From: Bactericera cockerelli
Lineage: Eukaryota; Arthropoda; Insecta; Hemiptera; Triozidae
Direction: 5' to 3'
Length of the DNA stretch: 64,000 nucleotides
Assembly (NCBI GenBank): GCA_024516035.1
Contig: CM044958.1
Span: 30,054,355 to 30,118,354 of the forward strand
Below are positions 36,081 to 46,930 of this stretch, piece by piece. The stretch's first letter is position 1; every line of letters begins with the position of its first letter. The notes beneath the pieces are model-generated. The model searched no databases. It was not told where the DNA came from and saw only the letters and a list, made by a program, of their open reading frames with translations. The translations under genes were made by a program, and so were the position numbers.

Positions 36081-39000
36081 ATATATAAGTTTTGCGTGGG
36101 TTACGTGCTGGCAAAAAATCGGCTGAGCCAATGATCCAGTTGCCCTCCAACGGAAGGAGAGGATAGCGTTAGTCATCCCCACCCCCCGCTGGGAGACCCC
36201 TGGCTATGTGAAGCCTGACCGGCCTTCAGGGTTGTCCCCTGGTCCCTGTCTGCCTACATCCGGTCAGGTAAACACTAAAAAACCATCCCGCAACCCCCGC
36301 AAAGCTTTTCCAAACCGTGCGGGAACTGGTAACAATACTTCCACACGGCAACCAATAGATAAACAAACTTATAATTAATTACAGAGAAATATAATTATAA
36401 AATACATATAATATGGGTATTGGGTATATCTGAGGATAAATTATACAAAGACGGTGTAGCAGAATGACGTACATACACCGGCCCCGGCATAGGAGTATCA
36501 TTGATCATACAAATAGAACAAAACAAACTAAAACTAAACTAAACAGACCTAAAACTAGGTTAGCAATGTAGCGGAAGTATTTATAGCGACAATGTGAGAT
36601 GAGGTCTGAAGTTCAGACTCCGCATGAAAATAAACAACAGACTACTCTGTTTCGTGTAATTTGTGTATTTCCTTCTTACACTACTCGAGCTCCTCTTCCC
36701 TTTAAACCACCTTTCGTTCGTACTTCTTATTTGCAAAATTCCCCCATGATCAGGTTTCAGAGAACAGCTAACCTTCATAATAGCATCGACTTTTTTTTCA
36801 CTTCCATTGATTTTCTCAAAGCTTACTTCTCTGATATATAATGTTTCTAGTTTACTTTCTCTTTCTTTCCCAATTCTTTTCCTCATCAAATTCACTTCCC
36901 TCTATTATTCTTGTTGCTGGTTTTATTTGATTTTTGTACTGGTTAAGTATTCATTTTACTTGTTAGTTTTAGTGCAATTTGATAGTTAGTGTAAGTTTAG
37001 TTAAGTTATTATTAATTATTATATTTTTTAATGCCTATTAGTTAGGGTAAATATTGTAATTTAGTTAGTACAGGGTCCGCCCGTTTGTGATTTAAATAAA
37101 TAAATAATAAAACTTATAGCTAGGGTTTCTAAAAATAACAATTATTTGAAAATATCACATTGAAACAAATACATAATAATATAGTGCAAAAAGAAATGGG
37201 GGAAAAATGGTAATTAATTTTCAATTTCAGAGAGAGAGCAGAGAAATGAGTTGAAGGTGGTGGAGAGTGACAGGCTGTTCTGGTGTTTATTAAAAAGATC
37301 AATCATTTTATTGAGGGGAGAATGTGAAGAAAAAGAATTTGATGGAATGTTAAAAAAATTGAAACCTACATTACGAGTACGACTAGATAGAGTATTGTAG
37401 GTAACTTTAGTTTTAAGATCACAGTCGATTATTTGGTTTAATATTTTAAAGAGAGTAATAAGTTGAATATGCGTATGTCTGACTTTAATCAGATCAAGGC
37501 AAAGTTGCTCTGACAGAGATACATAGGATATTAGATGAGGATAGAAAGAATTGTTAGAAAGTGGTTATGGTTAACTAGGTAGGTAGGTTATTTAAATATA
37601 AAAAAAAATGTTCCACCACTCCTTCTTTAAAATAAAATGAGATCAAACCCCACTGATTTTGCAACACTTCTCATTTAAAATTTGAGAAAAAACATTATAC
37701 TCAGTGCTATCCTGTCTTTAGTTGGCGGCCACAACGAGGACCCTATAGCCCTAAATCCTATACCCTATTTGAGACCGCTCACTTTTAATAACATGGTTAC
37801 ATTATTCTAATGGTGTGCACTGGTAGTCAAGTGGTTATCGCGCTAGTCTCTAACCCAGGTAGCGTAGGGATCCGTTGGTTCCCTACACTACCTGTAACGT
37901 GAATTTTTTCTCATTAATTTGATTTTTTGGCCACAGAAAATGATTTGAGCATTAACCTCGCCTGGCGGTTACCTTCCACTAAAAAGTGTTGTTATTATTA
38001 TAATAAAAATAATAATGTGTTTCTATGTGTTATTATAATTATCACAAGTTTAGTGGGTAGCGTATAATTATGGGACTTTTCTGTATATGTAATATCCCAA
38101 TATCTTATTTTTGCCTATAATTCCGCCACTGGTCGCTGCAAACATTAAAGGAGCTACTCATTTTTCCTCACGAGATATCAGTGGACCCCGAACACCCAAG
38201 TACAGAGCAGGAAAAATCCTGCCCCGCTGGGAATCGAACCCAGGTCACCATGCGTGCAATGCCTAGCGCGCTAACTCACTCTGCCATGGTGACTACTGTT
38301 ATTATTATTACGTGGTACCAGGGCTACCCTAGGGTCTAGGACTCCGTTTTGTTCCCGCACTTCGATTCGTCCACTATTTTTCTACCAAGTTACTTCTTCC
38401 TTCTCCCCCAGGATTGGTCGCTCGGGCAGGTTCGGCCGGAAGGGCGTGGCCATCAGCTTCGTGAAGAGCGACGACATCCGAATCCTGCGGGACATAGAGC
38501 AGTACTACTCCACTCAGATTGACGAGATGCCCATGAACGGTGAGACACTGATCTTTTCTTTTTTACTTTTCCGTTTAGCCTTTTGCTGTTGTTGAGTGAA
38601 AACTGAAGAATCTAAATCTGATTTAAGTCCGAGACGGAATACACGGAAAAATGGCGAGTGGTCAAATTCTCAAGTGAGTCAGTTAATTAACAATGAGATT
38701 TATTGAAAGTAGAGCAGCCTCCATGGCTCTGAAGTTATCATACTTGGAGGCATGGGTTTTGAATTTCTGCGAGGTATAAAATTGTTCTACTCAAGAAGAA
38801 TGTTGGACGATGAAGATACCGCATGCTGTTACTCTTTGTAACAAAAAGGATTGCAGAATATTGTTCTAAAATAAGTTTCTAAAAAAGGCAATTAGAATGC
38901 GAAATAAATAATTATAAAAAAAAATACTACTTCATACTGGTTCAATCTTCTATCAAAACCACTACATAATGGTTCACTCATACCTTTGGTGAAGAAAAAC

Positions 39001-39091
39001 ATTTGCATTGATAGCGACCAGTTTCGGTATTGGCATGGTAAAAAATCATTACAATTCTTCCTCTTTGTTTTCAGTTGCTGATCTGATCTAA
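27704..39091 (+). CDS. EIF4A3: eIF4A3 (DDX48), DEAD-box RNA helicase of the exon junction complex
   Basis: Nine exons join in frame: 27704-27854, 28420-28622, 29135-29401, 29910-29998, 31679-31817, 33169-33284, 33920-34027, 38412-38539 and 39075-39091 (1218 nt, 405 aa), all GT-AG. Helicase motifs in order are Q motif ([13 protein letters not shown]), I (AQSGTGKT), Ia (PTRELAVQI), Ib (TPGRV), II (DEADEM), III (SAT), IV (VIFCNTKRK), V ([12 protein letters not shown]) and VI ([15 protein letters not shown]). The N-terminus [20 protein letters not shown] and the C-terminus PMNVADLI separate it from eIF4A1. It clamps spliced mRNA as the ATP-dependent core of the exon junction complex. The last coding exon is only 17 nt. 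Introns 4, 5 and 7 have gained transposons without breaking the reading frame. Confidence 0.98.
28025..28165 (-). repeat. H-family SINE, reverse, in eIF4A3 intron 1
   Basis: 'tttacatccatagcattctggaaac' and 'ttctcgaccacttagcc' parallel the copy at 20160-20336 in order and spacing. It is more diverged. Confidence 0.5.
30133..31098. mobile_element. TIR element in eIF4A3 intron 4
   Basis: The terminal inverted repeats read tgggtcattttcatttatct (30133 onward) and its complement ending at 31098; the match continues to 26 bp. No coding potential is seen in the 966 bp. The motif gtaacgttcatga recurs internally in both orientations (about 30328, 30342, 30505, 30682 and 30899, and a variant at 30175). 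I could not find a clear target-site duplication, so the superfamily is open. Confidence 0.75.
31160..31330 (-). repeat. SINE body/tail fragment, reverse
   Basis: 'gggtttaatgttgctttcaactgcatggtcatatcac' followed by 'cctgctactcacattaaccccacccagcctggg' is the reverse of the shared SINE body at 20940-21060. The head is missing. Confidence 0.65.
31382..31610 (+). repeat. solo G-family repeat in eIF4A3 intron 4
   Basis: 'ctagcgggctgtcgcccgct' to 'tttatatattaagat' matches the segments nested in F elements at 24485-24705 and 46662-46855. Here it is not flanked by F sequence. The 'gatcagtcagt' end is reminiscent of RTE-type LINE tails, which is only a suggestion. Confidence 0.7.
32011..32945. mobile_element. 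fold-back Tc1/mariner-type element with transposase remnants
   Basis: CAGGGTGCGGCGCGGTAATG opens the element after a TA, and its complement closes it before a TA, as in the Tc1/mariner superfamily. Each arm is about 327 bp (32011-32337 and 32618-32945), around a ~280-bp centre. The left arm plus strand encodes a transposase-like N-terminal piece ([14 protein letters not shown]). Both arms also encode, in opposite directions, the DDE-region piece [20 protein letters not shown]. The centre encodes [11 protein letters not shown] on the minus strand. It cannot make a whole transposase. Lies in eIF4A3 intron 5. Confidence 0.85.
33625..33765 (+). repeat. D-family SINE in eIF4A3 intron 6
   Basis: 'gcttgatcgactagacggcagacttgt' and 'ggttcgagtctcatg' correspond to the head of the D copy at 22217, in the forward direction. 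The body is decayed. Confidence 0.6.
34121..36007 (+). pseudogene. LINE reverse transcriptase ORF, disrupted
   Basis: Reverse transcriptase domain of the LINE above, open for about 629 codons until the nested insertion interrupts it at PSYT. It lacks the upstream endonuclease domain, and the C-terminal ~55 codons are displaced to 36683-36841. Cys in place of Ala in the catalytic box could be a change after insertion. The non-LTR identity is firm; the clade is tentative. Confidence 0.8.
36008..36668 (-). mobile_element. poly(A)-tailed retroposon nested in the LINE
   Basis: The insertion starts with a ~69-base T-rich run (36008-36077) and ends at 36668. It is flanked by a 14-bp target duplication, ttccttcttacact (35994-36007 and 36669-36682). 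The poly(T) at left means the element lies on the minus strand. Its ~590-bp body has no open frame of note and GC-rich portions such as 'ggtctcccagcggggggtgg' (minus strand). It is a SINE or a 5'-truncated LINE of unknown family. Confidence 0.85.
37116..37556 (-). pseudogene. LINE 3' fragment, C-terminal ORF end
   Basis: The minus strand reads [20 protein letters not shown], then [20 protein letters not shown] and [13 protein letters not shown] before a stop. This resembles the C-terminal segment of Jockey-type ORF2, where a short 'SPLNRM..LYN' motif is typical. It abuts the 3' end of the plus-strand LINE, tail to tail. Confidence 0.6.
37808..38000 (+). repeat. E-family SINE in eIF4A3 intron 7
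   Basis: 'gcactggtagtcaagtggttatcgcg' and 'gtagcgtagggatccg', with the body 'tgatttgagcattaacctcg', match the copies at 16018 and 59196 (reverse). Confidence 0.65.
38030..38310 (-). repeat. family A SINE, reverse, in eIF4A3 intron 7
   Basis: The reverse complement of 38220-38290 reads 'gagtgagttagcgcgctaggc' and 'cctgggttcgattcccagcg', matching 1071 and 20370. The exon 8 acceptor is about 100 bp downstream. Confidence 0.75.
38707..38890 (+). repeat. C-family SINE head, diverged, eIF4A3 intron 8
   Basis: 'gcagcctccatggctctgaagttatcatac' and 'gggttttgaatttctgcgagg' resemble the C-family head at 22508. The shared body is not clear here. Confidence 0.4.
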
Positions 39092-41256
39092 GTCAAGAAT
39101 TACAACCTGATGGACTGGACAGTGTCTTGTATCAAATTTATCCAACCTGACGCATTCATAGATTTTTGTACATACACCAATACACCATGGCACCTATGAG
39201 TCCTATGACATGCATTTTCATTACTTGCTGGTTTGACCGAAGATAATCCAGGTATACATAGATTACTTTGGAACTCATGTTTATCAGTTTTTGTATATAT
39301 TATACCCTTTTTTTCGTATGGTTTTATTTATTCATTTCAAAGGATACAATTAAAATACAACAGTAAGAATTCAACAATACTTTACATTTAGCAATCGTAT
39401 ATCTTATTTAACCAAATGATTGCCAACATGATATTTGTACATTTCTGCTGAATATATCCACAATATCCAGTTTACACAACAAAAAATACTATCAGCGTGT
39501 GAAATATTTTGTTTTTGTTGTTGTAGCGGCAAAAGCTATGCCGAGTGGGGTGTGATGGTCTCTAACCGGGTTAATCAATAGTAGCTCAGATCAAGTATAG
39601 CTCCTTTGCAATTAATTTAAGAATTTCCGGAGCATTGCCCTGCTATTCCTAGCTTGTCCTGGCCCACATTTTATAAGTGAGCTATTTGCAGTACCAACGA
39701 TCGTGATGTCTTTGTCATATGATTTAGTGATGAAACCATGTTCTATCCATCTTTCCCACTTAAACAAAGCAAATGACAGTCTTGGTGCATAATTAATAGA
39801 CAAAGTTTGTATTTAAGAAAAATCAACGCATGAACAGAAGAGTTTGGAAAATATCAGGAATTAAACTTAATTTGCGGAACTAAAAAAGTGCCTGAAATAT
39901 AAAGACCTACAAAATCTTTATGATTTCATTCCCTTCACCGTTGAAACCTTTGGCTCTTTTGGGCCAAGTGCTTTGGAAATGTTTAACAGCATATCCAAAA
40001 CGTTGGTCCTTGGGACAAAGAACAGACGCGCCGGGGCATATTTCAGGCAACGGCTTAGTTTCGCTGTTCAGAGAGGTAATGTTGCTTCAGTGCTGAGAAC
40101 ACTGCCTCGGGAAGATGTCCTTGGAGAAGTGTTTTATATATTGTGAAAATACAGCATTATTATAATTGATTTTTTTTTGCGTTTTTCTAATAGCCTATAT
40201 CTAGAGTCTAAAATATTATGAACAAGAGAATAAACATCGCGAAACTCTTTTTATAGATTTGATGACACTTTAGTTTCACCCCTACATTTTCCTTTTTATA
40301 AAATTTGTTTGTGCATAATTATTACTTTTGAATAAAAATTAACCTATTCAACACTACTATTTTTGAATCTTTTTCTTTTATATTTATTTAATCTATGTGT
40401 ATGCTGTTTCTGTATGATCTGATATATTGATATGTTTGATTTATGTACTACTAGGCTTCCTAAAAAATAAAAAAAAATCTGGTGTAAACATCACACGACT
40501 TTCCTTATTCCCAAAAAGGAGTCGAATTCCGCCACTGATGACTCAACGGTAACAGATAATTAAAAATAAATGCCAAATTCGTAATCAGCACTTCAAAATC
40601 ATTGAATTTGATATGTCACAACCCCCAACTAGGATGAATAATAAAAAAGTTAGTCAAAGCGGGTCCCCCCAAAATACCGGTAAATTGGAGCCGAGGTCCA
40701 AAAAGTTCAAGATATCAAAAAAATGATCAGAATAGACCCCTATTATTTTTTTAATTTAAGAAAATGTTGTTCTCCAATTTTTTTTGTATCTTTAACCAAT
40801 TCAAAGAAGCGGCGCTTGCGGCTAATATTTGCGGCCCTGCGGCCGTGGGATGCGGCCGATTTCAACCAAAAGTTTCGTGGTTCGTCTGGTGTATAAAATA
40901 ATTTCCATACCAAATTTCAAGTCTCTAGGTTTTACCGTTCTCGAGATATCCTGTTCACAGACACACACACAGACGCACGGACCAATGGCTGAAAACAACT
41001 TTTTTGGTATCCTGAGGCTATGATTCGTCCAGAAATGTGAAAAACTGGGTAGGTCAAATTTTCGACGAATACAATACTTTCCTTATTATAGGATAAGGAA
41101 AGTAAAAATGTTCAAGGTTCGCAAAATTTGTAGAAGTCGAGATGGACAAGCTACTACACAAATAGTTTAATAGTTTATTTATTTCATGTTATTACACATA
41201 AGTGTTTACAATTGTCAATATTAATAGAACAAAAGAAAGAAAAGGTAAGACATATA
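39092..41256. other. eIF4A3 3' UTR and intergenic repeat remnants
   Basis: The eIF4A3 3' UTR occupies the first few hundred bases; its end is not fixed. A LINE C-terminal relic lies at 39886-40146. Positions 40860-41100 hold a decayed repeat with 'accaaatttcaagtctctagg' and 'cagacacacacacagacgcacgg', similar in style to the G family. A 63-codon minus frame at 39612-39803 is unrecognised. Confidence 0.5.
39886..40146 (+). pseudogene. relic of a LINE-type ORF C-terminus
   Basis: A single open stretch reads KYKDLQNLYDFIPFTVETFG, then GPSALEMFNSISKTLVLGTK and FRQRLSFAVQRGNVASVLRT before TGA. The 'VETFG..GP', 'YFRQRLS' and 'RGN' pattern is one I associate with the C-terminal region of some invertebrate non-LTR reverse transcriptases. 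No RT core is nearby. Confidence 0.5.
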
Positions 41257-42909
41257 TACAGGGTGTCCCACCAAACTTGGACACCTCAAATTACTCGGCC
41301 CCTGAAAGAGTTTTTGAAAAATAAAAAAATCTAGGGTACATGTGCTAATTATGCGGTTTCAGTTATGAATTTTTTTTTTATACAGGGTGGTTCAAAAGTC
41401 AGAAATTGAGGTGTCAACTTTCGATTTTTAAATGGATCGACCTGAATTTTATTTGATAATTTTACTTCTAAATGATTCCTGAGTACTTTGTTAAACAAAA
41501 ATATTACATACAGGGTGGTTTTTTTTCGACCAATTTTTTTTCTAAATCTTGAATAACTCAAGTTCGGTTAATTTTTTCGATAACAAGAAGAGAATGTGTT
41601 TGTGTAATGAATACACGCACTTTTAATTGGCATCAAAATTTTTTATACAGGGTGGTTCACAAGTGAAATAATGACTTGATTTTTTTGAAACCGAGTTTTT
41701 TTAATTTTTTATTTCGGATTAATTATTCTCGTCTAATTTTACACATTTTTCGTTAGTCATATCGAAAAACAAAACTAAAGTGTTGTACAGGGTGAGACAT
41801 AATTTTTTTGTAACACCCTGTATATGGGCAGAGACGCAAAATTAAATATAAAGACTAAAGATGCAAGAAAAACTTTGATTTTTAATTAAACTAAAAAGTT
41901 ATGGTGTTTTAAATAATATTGTTGTATGGACCACCCTGTAGATATTTTCTTAAACCATCATATGGGTAGTCGAAACTGTCTAAAATTTAACGAGGAGTCC
42001 AAATCTGAAAGAAAAAAAATGAATTCAAAAAGCCATGCTCAATTTTGTGTCTACACCTACCTACTTTTTATTTCAAGTTTTAAAATCATTCAGTGTGGAC
42101 ACCAAATTGAAAATGGCTTCAAACTCGTGTTTTTTACTTGTTTTTCCCACATGATTCGAAGTGTTCGTTGAATTTTATACAACTTAGAGTACCAACATGA
42201 TAGTTTAAGAAAATATCTACAGGGTGGTCCATGCGACAATATTAGTTAAAAAACCATAACTTTTTAGTTTAATTAAAAATCAAAGTTTTTCTTGCATATT
42301 TTGTCTTTATATTTAATTTTGCGCCTCTTTGACTGCCCATATACAGGGTGTTACAAAAAAATTATGTCTCACCCTGTACAACACTTTAGTTTTGTTTTTC
42401 GATATGACTAACGAAAAATGTGTAAAATTAGTCGGGAATTATTAATCCTAAATAAAAAATTAAAAAAAACTCGGTTTTAAAAAAAATCAAGTCATTATTT
42501 CACTTGTGAACCACCCTGTTTAAAAATTTTTGATGCCAATTGAAAGTGCATGTATTCATTACACAAACACATTCTCTTCTTGTTATCGTAAAAATTAACC
42601 GAACTTGAGTTATTCAAGATTTAGAAAAAAAATTGGTCGAAAAAGAACCACCCTGTATGTAATATTTTTGTTTAAAAAAGTACTCAGGAATCATTTAGAA
42701 GTAAAATTATCAAATAAAATTCAGGTCGATCCATTTAAAATCGAAAGTTGACACCTCAATTTCTGACTTTTGAACCACCCTGTATAAAAAAAATTCATAA
42801 CTGAAACCGCTTAATTAGCACATGTACCCTAGATTTTTTTATTTTTCAAAAACTCTTTCAGGGGCCGAGTAATTTGAGGTGTCCAAGTTTGGTGGGACAC
42901 CCTGTATAT
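41257..42909. mobile_element. 1.65-kb near-palindromic CAGGGTG element
   Basis: Left arm about 41259-41963 and right arm about 42196-42907 are complementary over ~700 bp with few differences, around a ~230-bp loop. The ends are CAGGGTGTCCCACCAAAC and its complement within TATA repeats. Inside the left arm the same CAGGGTG start recurs at 41383, 41511, 41648 and 41788, about 124-140 bp apart, mirrored in the right arm. Two opposite-facing copies lie near 41815 and 41930. No transposase is encoded. One of its ~130-bp units occurs alone at about 61480-61615. A transcript through it would fold into a long hairpin. Confidence 0.9.
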
Positions 42910-42914
42910 ATAAC

Positions 42915-44680
42915 TACTATTAATAAAATAATAGCAGAAAAATGGAGATTTAAAAAAGTAGTAAAGAAAAAGAAAATACATGATGATAAAGAGAATAGGT
43001 GAAGCAAAACAAATACAAATATCATGCTAGGTCTTGGTCTTCTAAGAACTCAGAATATCTATAATATGCTTTTTTTAACAAAATATCTTCAACCCTTTTT
43101 TTGAGTTCTCTGGTGGGAAGAGATTGTACATTTGTTGGCAAATGATTATAAAATTTAATACCCCAGAAATTGTATCCCGTTTTTGAAGTAGTCAAGCGAG
43201 AATAGTTAACCATGAGTTGTCCAGAGTTGCGGGTATTATAGCGTTGTCCTCCGTCCAAAATTTGGTATGTGGAAAGGTTATCTTTTACAAAGAGGATACA
43301 GGTGAGAATATACAAACATGGAAGAGTTAAAATACCCTTATCTATGAACAATGACTTTGCATACGCTCTGAGATCTGCGTTGCATATAATACGTAAAGCT
43401 ATCTTCTGTTTTCGAAAAATGCCATCTGTTGACAGCATATGACCCCACAAGAGTAAACCATACCTGAGATAACTATCGAATGAGGCATAGTAAATATTGA
43501 TTTGCCAAGAAGTAGAGATACAAAATTTCAACTTCCTCAACAAATATAACTTGGATGACAGAATTTTTTCTAGATAACATATGTGTTCTGACCAGTTTAG
43601 TCTTGGGTCCATTTTGAATCCGAGGTATCTTGTACACTGAGCGGGCGGCTCGTGACCTCTAAGAGTGAACTTTTGTTTGCAGGTTTTCTCTTGGTTTACA
43701 ATTAATTTGTTAGAACGGAACCAATTCTGTGCTTCATTCCAAGCCAACTCGGATTCCGCATCTAGATTATTTCGACCTCTATTTAATAGGGTAGTATCAT
43801 CTGCAAAAAGAATTGTGTCGCCATGGCTTATGTTATAACGAAGGTCATTAATAAAAATTATGAACAACAAAGGCCCAACCACCGACCCTTGGGGTACTCC
43901 TACAGTGACAGGAAGAACAGATGAGCTGATTCCTTGCCAAGAAACCAATTGACTCCTATCGGAAAGATAAGATTTCAGAAGTTCAAGTGGAACACCCTGT
44001 ATTTTATAATAAGACATTTTTTCAAGCAGAGTACTGTGATCCACACAATCGAATGCTTTTGATAGATCACAGTACGTCGCCAAAATGTCTTCCCCATTTT
44101 CAAAAGCTGATAGGACATTTCTAGATAACTCTAGCGTGGCAGATGTTGTAGATTTGCCAGATCTAAAACCATACTGGGTGCCGACCAATAAATTATGTTC
44201 TTCAAAGTGGCATAATATTCTATTTTTCATGGCTGTTTCAAATACTTTTGATATAGCAGGCAATACAGATATTGGTCGGTAATTCGATGTTTCATCTTTA
44301 CTGCCTTTTTTGTATAGGGGGTAACTTTTGATAACTTAAGTTGGTTGGGAAAAATTCCCTTTTGAAACGACAAATTTATAAGATAAACAAGGGGTATAAT
44401 TAGAAAAGGTCAAATAGTTTTTAATAGTGATGTACTGAAACCGTAGATGTCTTTGCTATCCGTTTTTTTAAGTGCTTTAATAATTTTGACAACTTCCGTA
44501 TGGTTCACTGGAAGCAGTTCAAAGGACGGAATGTTATCAATAGGAACTTGTTGGAGAAAATTATTGAAGTGTGTGTTATTGGTAGGCAATGTATTTGTTA
44601 GCAAGTGTGGTATCGATGTGAAATAATCATTGAAGTGAGTAGCAGATAACTTATCAGATCCTACATACTATTACCCGCTT
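42915..44680 (-). pseudogene. Jockey/CR1-like LINE reverse transcriptase, decayed
   Basis: The minus frame 44263-43022 (413 codons) encodes PAISKVFETAMKNRILCHFE, a CDLSKAFDCVDH box, GVPQGSVVGPLLFIIFINDL and an intact FADD catalytic box (ILFADDTTLL), ending FLEDQDLA. Upstream, NYRPISV and PLYKKG are in frame, but a one-base deletion near 44315 and a TGA near 44410 separate the fragment LTNTLPTNNTHFNNFLQQVP (44604-44410). The endonuclease half is missing, so this is a 5'-truncated dead copy. Its 3' end touches the palindrome at 42909. Confidence 0.85.
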
Positions 44681-44684
44681 TTTG

Positions 44685-44720
44685 TTTATGGAATGTACTC
44701 TGTTTATGGAATGTACTCAA
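44685..44720. repeat. 18-bp perfect tandem duplication
   Basis: tgtttatggaatgtactc is repeated twice without a spacer. Confidence 0.9.
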
Positions 44721-46007
44721 ACTAAAAGCGTCTAAAGTAGCTGCTGTTTCCTAACCATGAAATAAAAAAGACTTTTTCTTAATCGATTCTACAATCATAC
44801 TACATATTTCTATGTAGAAAGTGACCCTACAGAAAGGTATTTATTTTCCATGAACGATTAACACACCAGCCAATGTCAATTCCAATGTAGGAATTCAGGT
44901 ATTCCCCGAGATATATCGTAAAGATGACCAGAGATAGATATCAAGCAAAACGCTAGTTTCACATCGCCAAGAAAAACAAAACGAGCGTACATTATACATC
45001 GAACTGATTCTAACTTGGAAGAGTAAATAAGTATCATATTATAGGGTATACCCTCTAGTTGTTTATGTCCTGATGAAACGTATCTTCACCTGAGAAACGT
45101 GTTTTCTGCTTATTAATGACCCACAAGTCACCATAACATGCCAAACCATCTTGTTTTGTATACCTCATTAATTTATTTCTTACTATTGAAAAGTTTACCA
45201 GATTTGAATTTCATTTCTTTTGCTTTATCAGATTTTTTTTGTAAGGATACTAGCCGTTAACCCGTACTTTGCAACGGGACTAAATTTAAAATAAACCAAG
45301 GCATGGTCTCACTAGTGGGTGCCGGCCATGGCTTTTTGTATTTCTTATATTTTTTCAAGTCATCGAATTAATGTAAGGTCGATTCACATCATTTTTTTTT
45401 ATATCCGTTTTCGTTTTAAAGTTACCCAAGGAATACGGTCATGGTATACTGTTTATTTATTTATTTACACTTTATTAATAGGACATATTATATATAGGTA
45501 ACACAAATAAATACAAATGAAAATACAATAGAAGAAAAAAATAAATAATAAATGTAACATAATATATGTCCTTACTAAAGGGCGGGGTTATTGCCTTTGG
45601 CAATCTCTTCCACCCAACCCTTTAGTTGGATACGGCCATGCCTATTTGTACCTACTTCTTATAAAGATAAGAATTTCAATTGAAGAAAAGAATCTAACAT
45701 AACAACAGCAATGTCAGCATCTCAGCAGGTATAAATACATACATATTGCAAGCCTCAGAAAAACCTCGTTCCACAACAATGAAAAGGAAATATCAATTTA
45801 TTTTGATTTAATCTTGCTCTGATTTATCATTGAATGTTTTACAAATCGGCCGCCTTTGTAACAAGTGTAACCCATGGGTATAGTAATGGGCTGTATTTAT
45901 ACTATTTATAGTGTTCGAACGGTACCTATATAAGATTCTTCATTTGATTCGATCTCCCACAGTTAAAATTAAATTTGTTGTTGGTAAAGTTGTAATCCTC
46001 GTCATAG

Positions 46008-46125
46008 GGTGGCGTCATCGTGAACGATGGTAGCCAGACAGTGGAGGAATGACTCACCACTTCTACCACTGTCTTTACAAGGAGGCTAATAATTGACAAG
46101 GGTCCCCAGAACCAAGCCAATACCG
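46008..46125 (-). repeat. fragment of the 'acagtgg' repeat, reverse
   Basis: 'agccagacagtggaggaatgactc' and 'gactgtcttta'-like sequence with 'caagggtccccagaaccaagcc' is the reverse of 10600-10720 and of 52150-52270. A common repeat unit therefore exists beyond the F element. Confidence 0.6.
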
Positions 46126-46233
46126 TTGTAATACCGAGTTTAAAAGTTCTCTCCCTCTCTCTATCTCTCTGGATTATTAAGCAATAGTTTTCAAGAGTCA
46201 TGTGTCTTTTGGCATTATTTAAAATCGCTAGGA

Positions 46234-46500
46234 AAGCCAGCGTCGATGGCATGTTGAATACACCGGTTCCCTTCAGAACACCGAAGTTAAGCGACATCCA
46301 GCGAGGTTAAGACTTGGATGGGTGACCATTCAAATTCTAATTCTCGTGACGCTGTCTTTTCCCGGCCCCACTCAGGCTGGGTGAGGTCAATGTGAGTAGC
46401 AGGTTTGTGAGTTTCCTGCGAATGGAGGGTAAAACCCCCGGCGTGATATGACCATGGCAGTTGAAAGCGACGTTAAACCCCACTTAAAAAAAAAAAAAAA
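46234..46500 (+). mobile_element. 5S-rRNA-derived SINE, full length with 13-bp TSD
   Basis: Almost identical to the copy at 20822 over head, body and tail. aaaatcgctagga flanks it at 46221-46233 and 46501-46513. Near-identity of two copies in one window and intact flanking duplications indicate recent activity. Confidence 0.92.
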
Positions 46501-46507
46501 AAAATCG

Positions 46508-46930
46508 CTAGGATGTTGTTGTTGTAGCCAGCTTGGCTACAGCTGGAGGAGGGAGTTATGGTCTCTAGCCAACTTTATTTCAAAGTTGGCTCGTCCTGAA
46601 CCACATATTTCTATGTGCGATCAATCATCGTGAGTGCAGCTTGGACTTTTCTTTATAAGCCACTAGCGGGCTGTCGCCCGCTTTGCGGGCAGGTGTTTTG
46701 GTGGGAATTTCGAAAAATCCCGTCTTATTGCACATCTAGACTATAAGACAAAGCTACCTACCAAATTTCAGCTTCCTAGGACTTACGGTTTGGGCTGTAG
46801 AGCGATGATCAGTCAGTCAGTCAGTGACTTTGACATTTATATAATTATTAAGATTAAACCGTTAGGAAACTGAAAGCTAGCCTGGCTTGTAGGGTCGGCT
46901 AATCAGTTCTCTGTTTATAGTCCTCATTTC
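46508..46930 (+). repeat. composite repeat: F family interrupted by G family
   Basis: 'agcttggctacagctgga ... ctttataagccact' leads into G (46662-46855, lacking the stretch 'cgaggcatgg ... ccaatgg' near its start). F then resumes at 'ttaggaaactgaaagctagcc'. The insertion point equals that at 24485. Confidence 0.75.

Larger units (their letters stand above)
34121..37110 (+). mobile_element. 5'-truncated Jockey-like LINE, split by a nested insertion
   Basis: An open frame from 34121 runs to about 36007 and encodes a non-LTR reverse transcriptase. It shows [44 protein letters not shown], a [11 protein letters not shown] box and [20 protein letters not shown]. The catalytic box reads FCDD instead of the usual Y/F-A-DD. 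The frame stops in the insertion at 36008 and resumes past the second target copy with [20 protein letters not shown], ending at SDI before TAA (36839-36841). A (TAAA)-type tail closes the element near 37090-37110. The endonuclease half is absent. It sits in eIF4A3 intron 7, in the sense direction. Confidence 0.85.

Noticed and set aside
41926..42171. 81-codon frame in the loop of the palindrome
   Set aside because: No motif and no similarity to a transposase; the loop is AT-rich and the frame is of a length expected by chance.
41257..42909. CRISPR-like array because of the ~130-bp periodic motif
   Set aside because: The context is eukaryotic, the periodic motif is a transposon terminus, and the units are not identical repeats with unique spacers.
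45926..46297. 123-codon minus frame
   Set aside because: It runs through a reversed repeat and the antisense of the 5S-type SINE head; no family resemblance.
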